Shown here in pieces: positions 62,523 through 64,000 of a stretch of DNA of 64,000 bases. This DNA comes from Sulfuriroseicoccus oceanibius. GTDB taxonomy: Bacteria; Verrucomicrobiota; Verrucomicrobiia; Verrucomicrobiales; SLCJ01. The position numbers were made by a program, and so were the translations under genes. Positions within the stretch are counted from its first letter, which is position 1, and each line of letters begins with the position of its first letter. The stretch spans positions 1,984,001-2,048,000 of the forward strand of contig NZ_CP066776.1 of assembly GCF_010681825.2 (NCBI RefSeq), written 5' to 3'. The notes under the pieces are model-generated. The model saw only the letters and a list, made by a program, of their open reading frames with translations. It was not told the DNA's origin and made no database searches.

Positions 62523-64000
62523 ATGAAAGATCGTTCGTTTATTACCAAGTGCCTAACGGGCTGTGCGACCTTGGGTGTGGTTTCGTTGATGGCATTGAGT
62601 GCGTCGCCGTTGCAGGCGGAGATTGAAGAAATCGATGTGCGGGAGGTGACCATTCCTGTGATGATCCGCAAAGACTTCAACCCAGTGCTCGGGATGAATG
62701 TGAAGCTGGATCAGGCGGAGACGGAGATTTCCTTCGCGATGAAGGTGGGGGGAGTGAATCCCCAGTTCATCGAAGAGATTGCCGTTTACAAAGCGGTGAT
62801 CGATGACAAGAGCGGCGCGGTGCGGGACAATGTGGATCCGAAGCCGGAAGCGCTTCTTGGGGCAATCGCTGGCAGTGACGTGCGCAAAGGACGCGCCATG
62901 ATCAAGTGTGAGGAGGTTGATCTTCAGGAAGGAGACAACCATTTGTGGGTGAGCGTAAAGCTGAAGCCAGAGGCTCCGATCGAGCGATTTGTCGAGTTAG
63001 AGGTGACCGATGCAAAGACTCCAACAACGAAGCGCTTCCGCCTGGACGATGCGGCGAGCAAGCAGCGGATTGGTGTGGCAATTACCTATCCGAGTTTCCC
63101 TGTGAAGGTGCAGAAGACGGAATCTCGAAAAGTGCTCGAGGAGCGCGTCTCCAAGTTCTCGCGGATTCCAGGGATGGTGGTGACGAAAAAGGGGACGATC
63201 GTCGCGACCTTTGACAACCGCTACCACCACAATGGCGATCTCCCGGCGGACATCGATGTGGCGGTGAGTACGTCGCGCGATGGCGGTCAGACGTGGTCGG
63301 ACGTGATCACCTGCATTAATGCACGCGATCTACCTGGCATCGGTCATGGCGTGGGGGATCCTGCGATTCTGCTCGATGAATCCAACAACCGCATCTGGAT
63401 TGCGGGACTCGCGGCTCCGAAGACCGGTCACCCGATTTGGAAGAGCGAGCTGGGTTCGGCTGATCCGTCGAACTGTGGACAGTTCGTTCTTACCTACAGC
63501 GACGACGAAGGTGTGACGTGGTCGGATCCGATCAACATTACCGCAGATGTGAAGCGTCTCGATGACCCGGACACCAAGGAGTGGGGATGTTTGTTCCAAG
63601 GCCCTGGCAACGGGATCTGCATGCGTGACGGCACCTTGGTGTTTCCTGGCCAGATCTGGGGTGCCAAGCACATGGGCGTGCTGGTTTACTCGAAAGACAA
63701 CGGCAAGACCTGGACGAGCTCCAAAGCGATGGAGTTCGGTGGCTCGGAGTCCACGGTGGCTGAGTTGTCCAATGGCGATCTGATGCTCAACACGCGTGAA
63801 GGCGCTGGGGGACTGCGTCAGGTGGGCGTGACCGACGACCTTGGCGAAACGTGGGAGAAGCACGACAGCGTGAAGTCGAAGAAGGGGCAGCTGCGTCAGC
63901 CGGTGTGTCAGGCGATTATGGTGTCGTTGTTCAACGAAGCTGGAAAGTACAACCTGGGCACGAGTGCCCGTCACGTGATGTTCTTCTCCAACCCGAATGC
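62523..64000 (+). CDS. Exo-alpha-sialidase (BNR-repeat), 3' truncated by window edge
   Basis: 492 residues seen, open to the window end. Signal peptide (CATLGVVSLMALSASPLQA). A beta-sandwich N-terminal domain spans about 25-170. RIPG with the first active-site Arg lies near residue 214, and four Asp boxes follow: STSRDGGQTW, TYSDDEGVTW, VYSKDNGKTW and VTDDLGETW. TFDNRYHH and GDPAILL are typical of bacterial GH33. It cleaves terminal sialic acids outside the cell. The remaining catalytic residues lie beyond the window. Confidence 0.88.
   Translation, partial: MKDRSFITKCLTGCATLGVVSLMALSASPLQAEIEEIDVREVTIPVMIRKDFNPVLGMNVKLDQAETEISFAMKVGGVNPQFIEEIAVYKAVIDDKSGAVRDNVDPKPEALLGAIAGSDVRKGRAMIKCEEVDLQEGDNHLWVSVKLKPEAPIERFVELEVTDAKTPTTKRFRLDDAASKQRIGVAITYPSFPVKVQKTESRKVLEERVSKFSRIPGMVVTKKGTIVATFDNRYHHNGDLPADIDVAVSTSRDGGQTWSDVITCINARDLPGIGHGVGDPAILLDESNNRIWIAGLAAPKTGHPIWKSELGSADPSNCGQFVLTYSDDEGVTWSDPINITADVKRLDDPDTKEWGCLFQGPGNGICMRDGTLVFPGQIWGAKHMGVLVYSKDNGKTWTSSKAMEFGGSESTVAELSNGDLMLNTREGAGGLRQVGVTDDLGETWEKHDSVKSKKGQLRQPVCQAIMVSLFNEAGKYNLGTSARHVMFFSNPN

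Overview
The window looks like a chromosome segment from a member of the PVC superphylum, most likely Verrucomicrobiota (Verrucomicrobiales-type). This is an inference. It rests on the protein content (YdjY-domain and squalene-cyclase-fold secreted proteins, a giant DUF6288/PA14/LamG/cadherin surface protein, SASA esterase and sialidase), the high GC, the near absence of Shine-Dalgarno sequences, and long intergenic spaces full of hairpin repeats. No rRNA or tRNA gene was found to confirm it.

Layout. 1-1.1 kb: 3' part of a sialate O-acetylesterase-like gene. 1.3-5.6 kb: tandem repeats, two tail-anchored coiled-coil proteins, parB and a TPR-AAA+ ATPase. 5.6-12.4 kb: repeat-rich spaces around a secreted orphan, a YdjY/squalene-cyclase-fold pair and a NatAB-type ABC exporter. 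12.4-18 kb: Ski2-like helicase, aroE, a membrane orphan, and overlapping pdxJ-acpS. 18-25 kb: a 290-bp tandem repeat, an EF-hand protein and a reverse-strand selenium island (selA, then phosphonate-type ABC genes phnD-phnC-phnE-phnE, probably a selenate/selenite importer). 25-29.6 kb: a second squalene-cyclase-fold protein with an HlyD-like adaptor, a MauE/DoxX protein, a small HTH-like protein and ytoQ. 29.9-38.8 kb: one gene for a roughly 2,960-residue surface protein. 38.9-41.8 kb: an AT-richer island with a zinc-ribbon/HNH/WYL protein. 41.8-45.4 kb: proBA and a glutamate/dicarboxylate symporter. 45.6-52.8 kb: the F-type ATP synthase operon atpBEFHAGDC with a CRP-like palindrome upstream. 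52.9-56 kb: dapF, trpA and a GxxExxY gene set in 155-bp repeats. 56-64 kb: ftsK, an ECF sigma/anti-sigma/secreted protein operon, argG, and the 5' part of a sialidase.

The housekeeping genes cover amino acid synthesis (shikimate, Trp, Pro, Arg, DAP/Lys), vitamin B6, ACP activation, energy and chromosome partition. The accessory genes are mostly secreted or surface proteins, plus selenium uptake/use. The most unusual material is non-coding: several families of dispersed and tandem hairpin repeats, a GxxExxY nuclease-fold gene flanked by one of them, a pseudoknot-like leader on selA, a proB gene with no canonical start codon, and a G10 tract inside the sigma gene.
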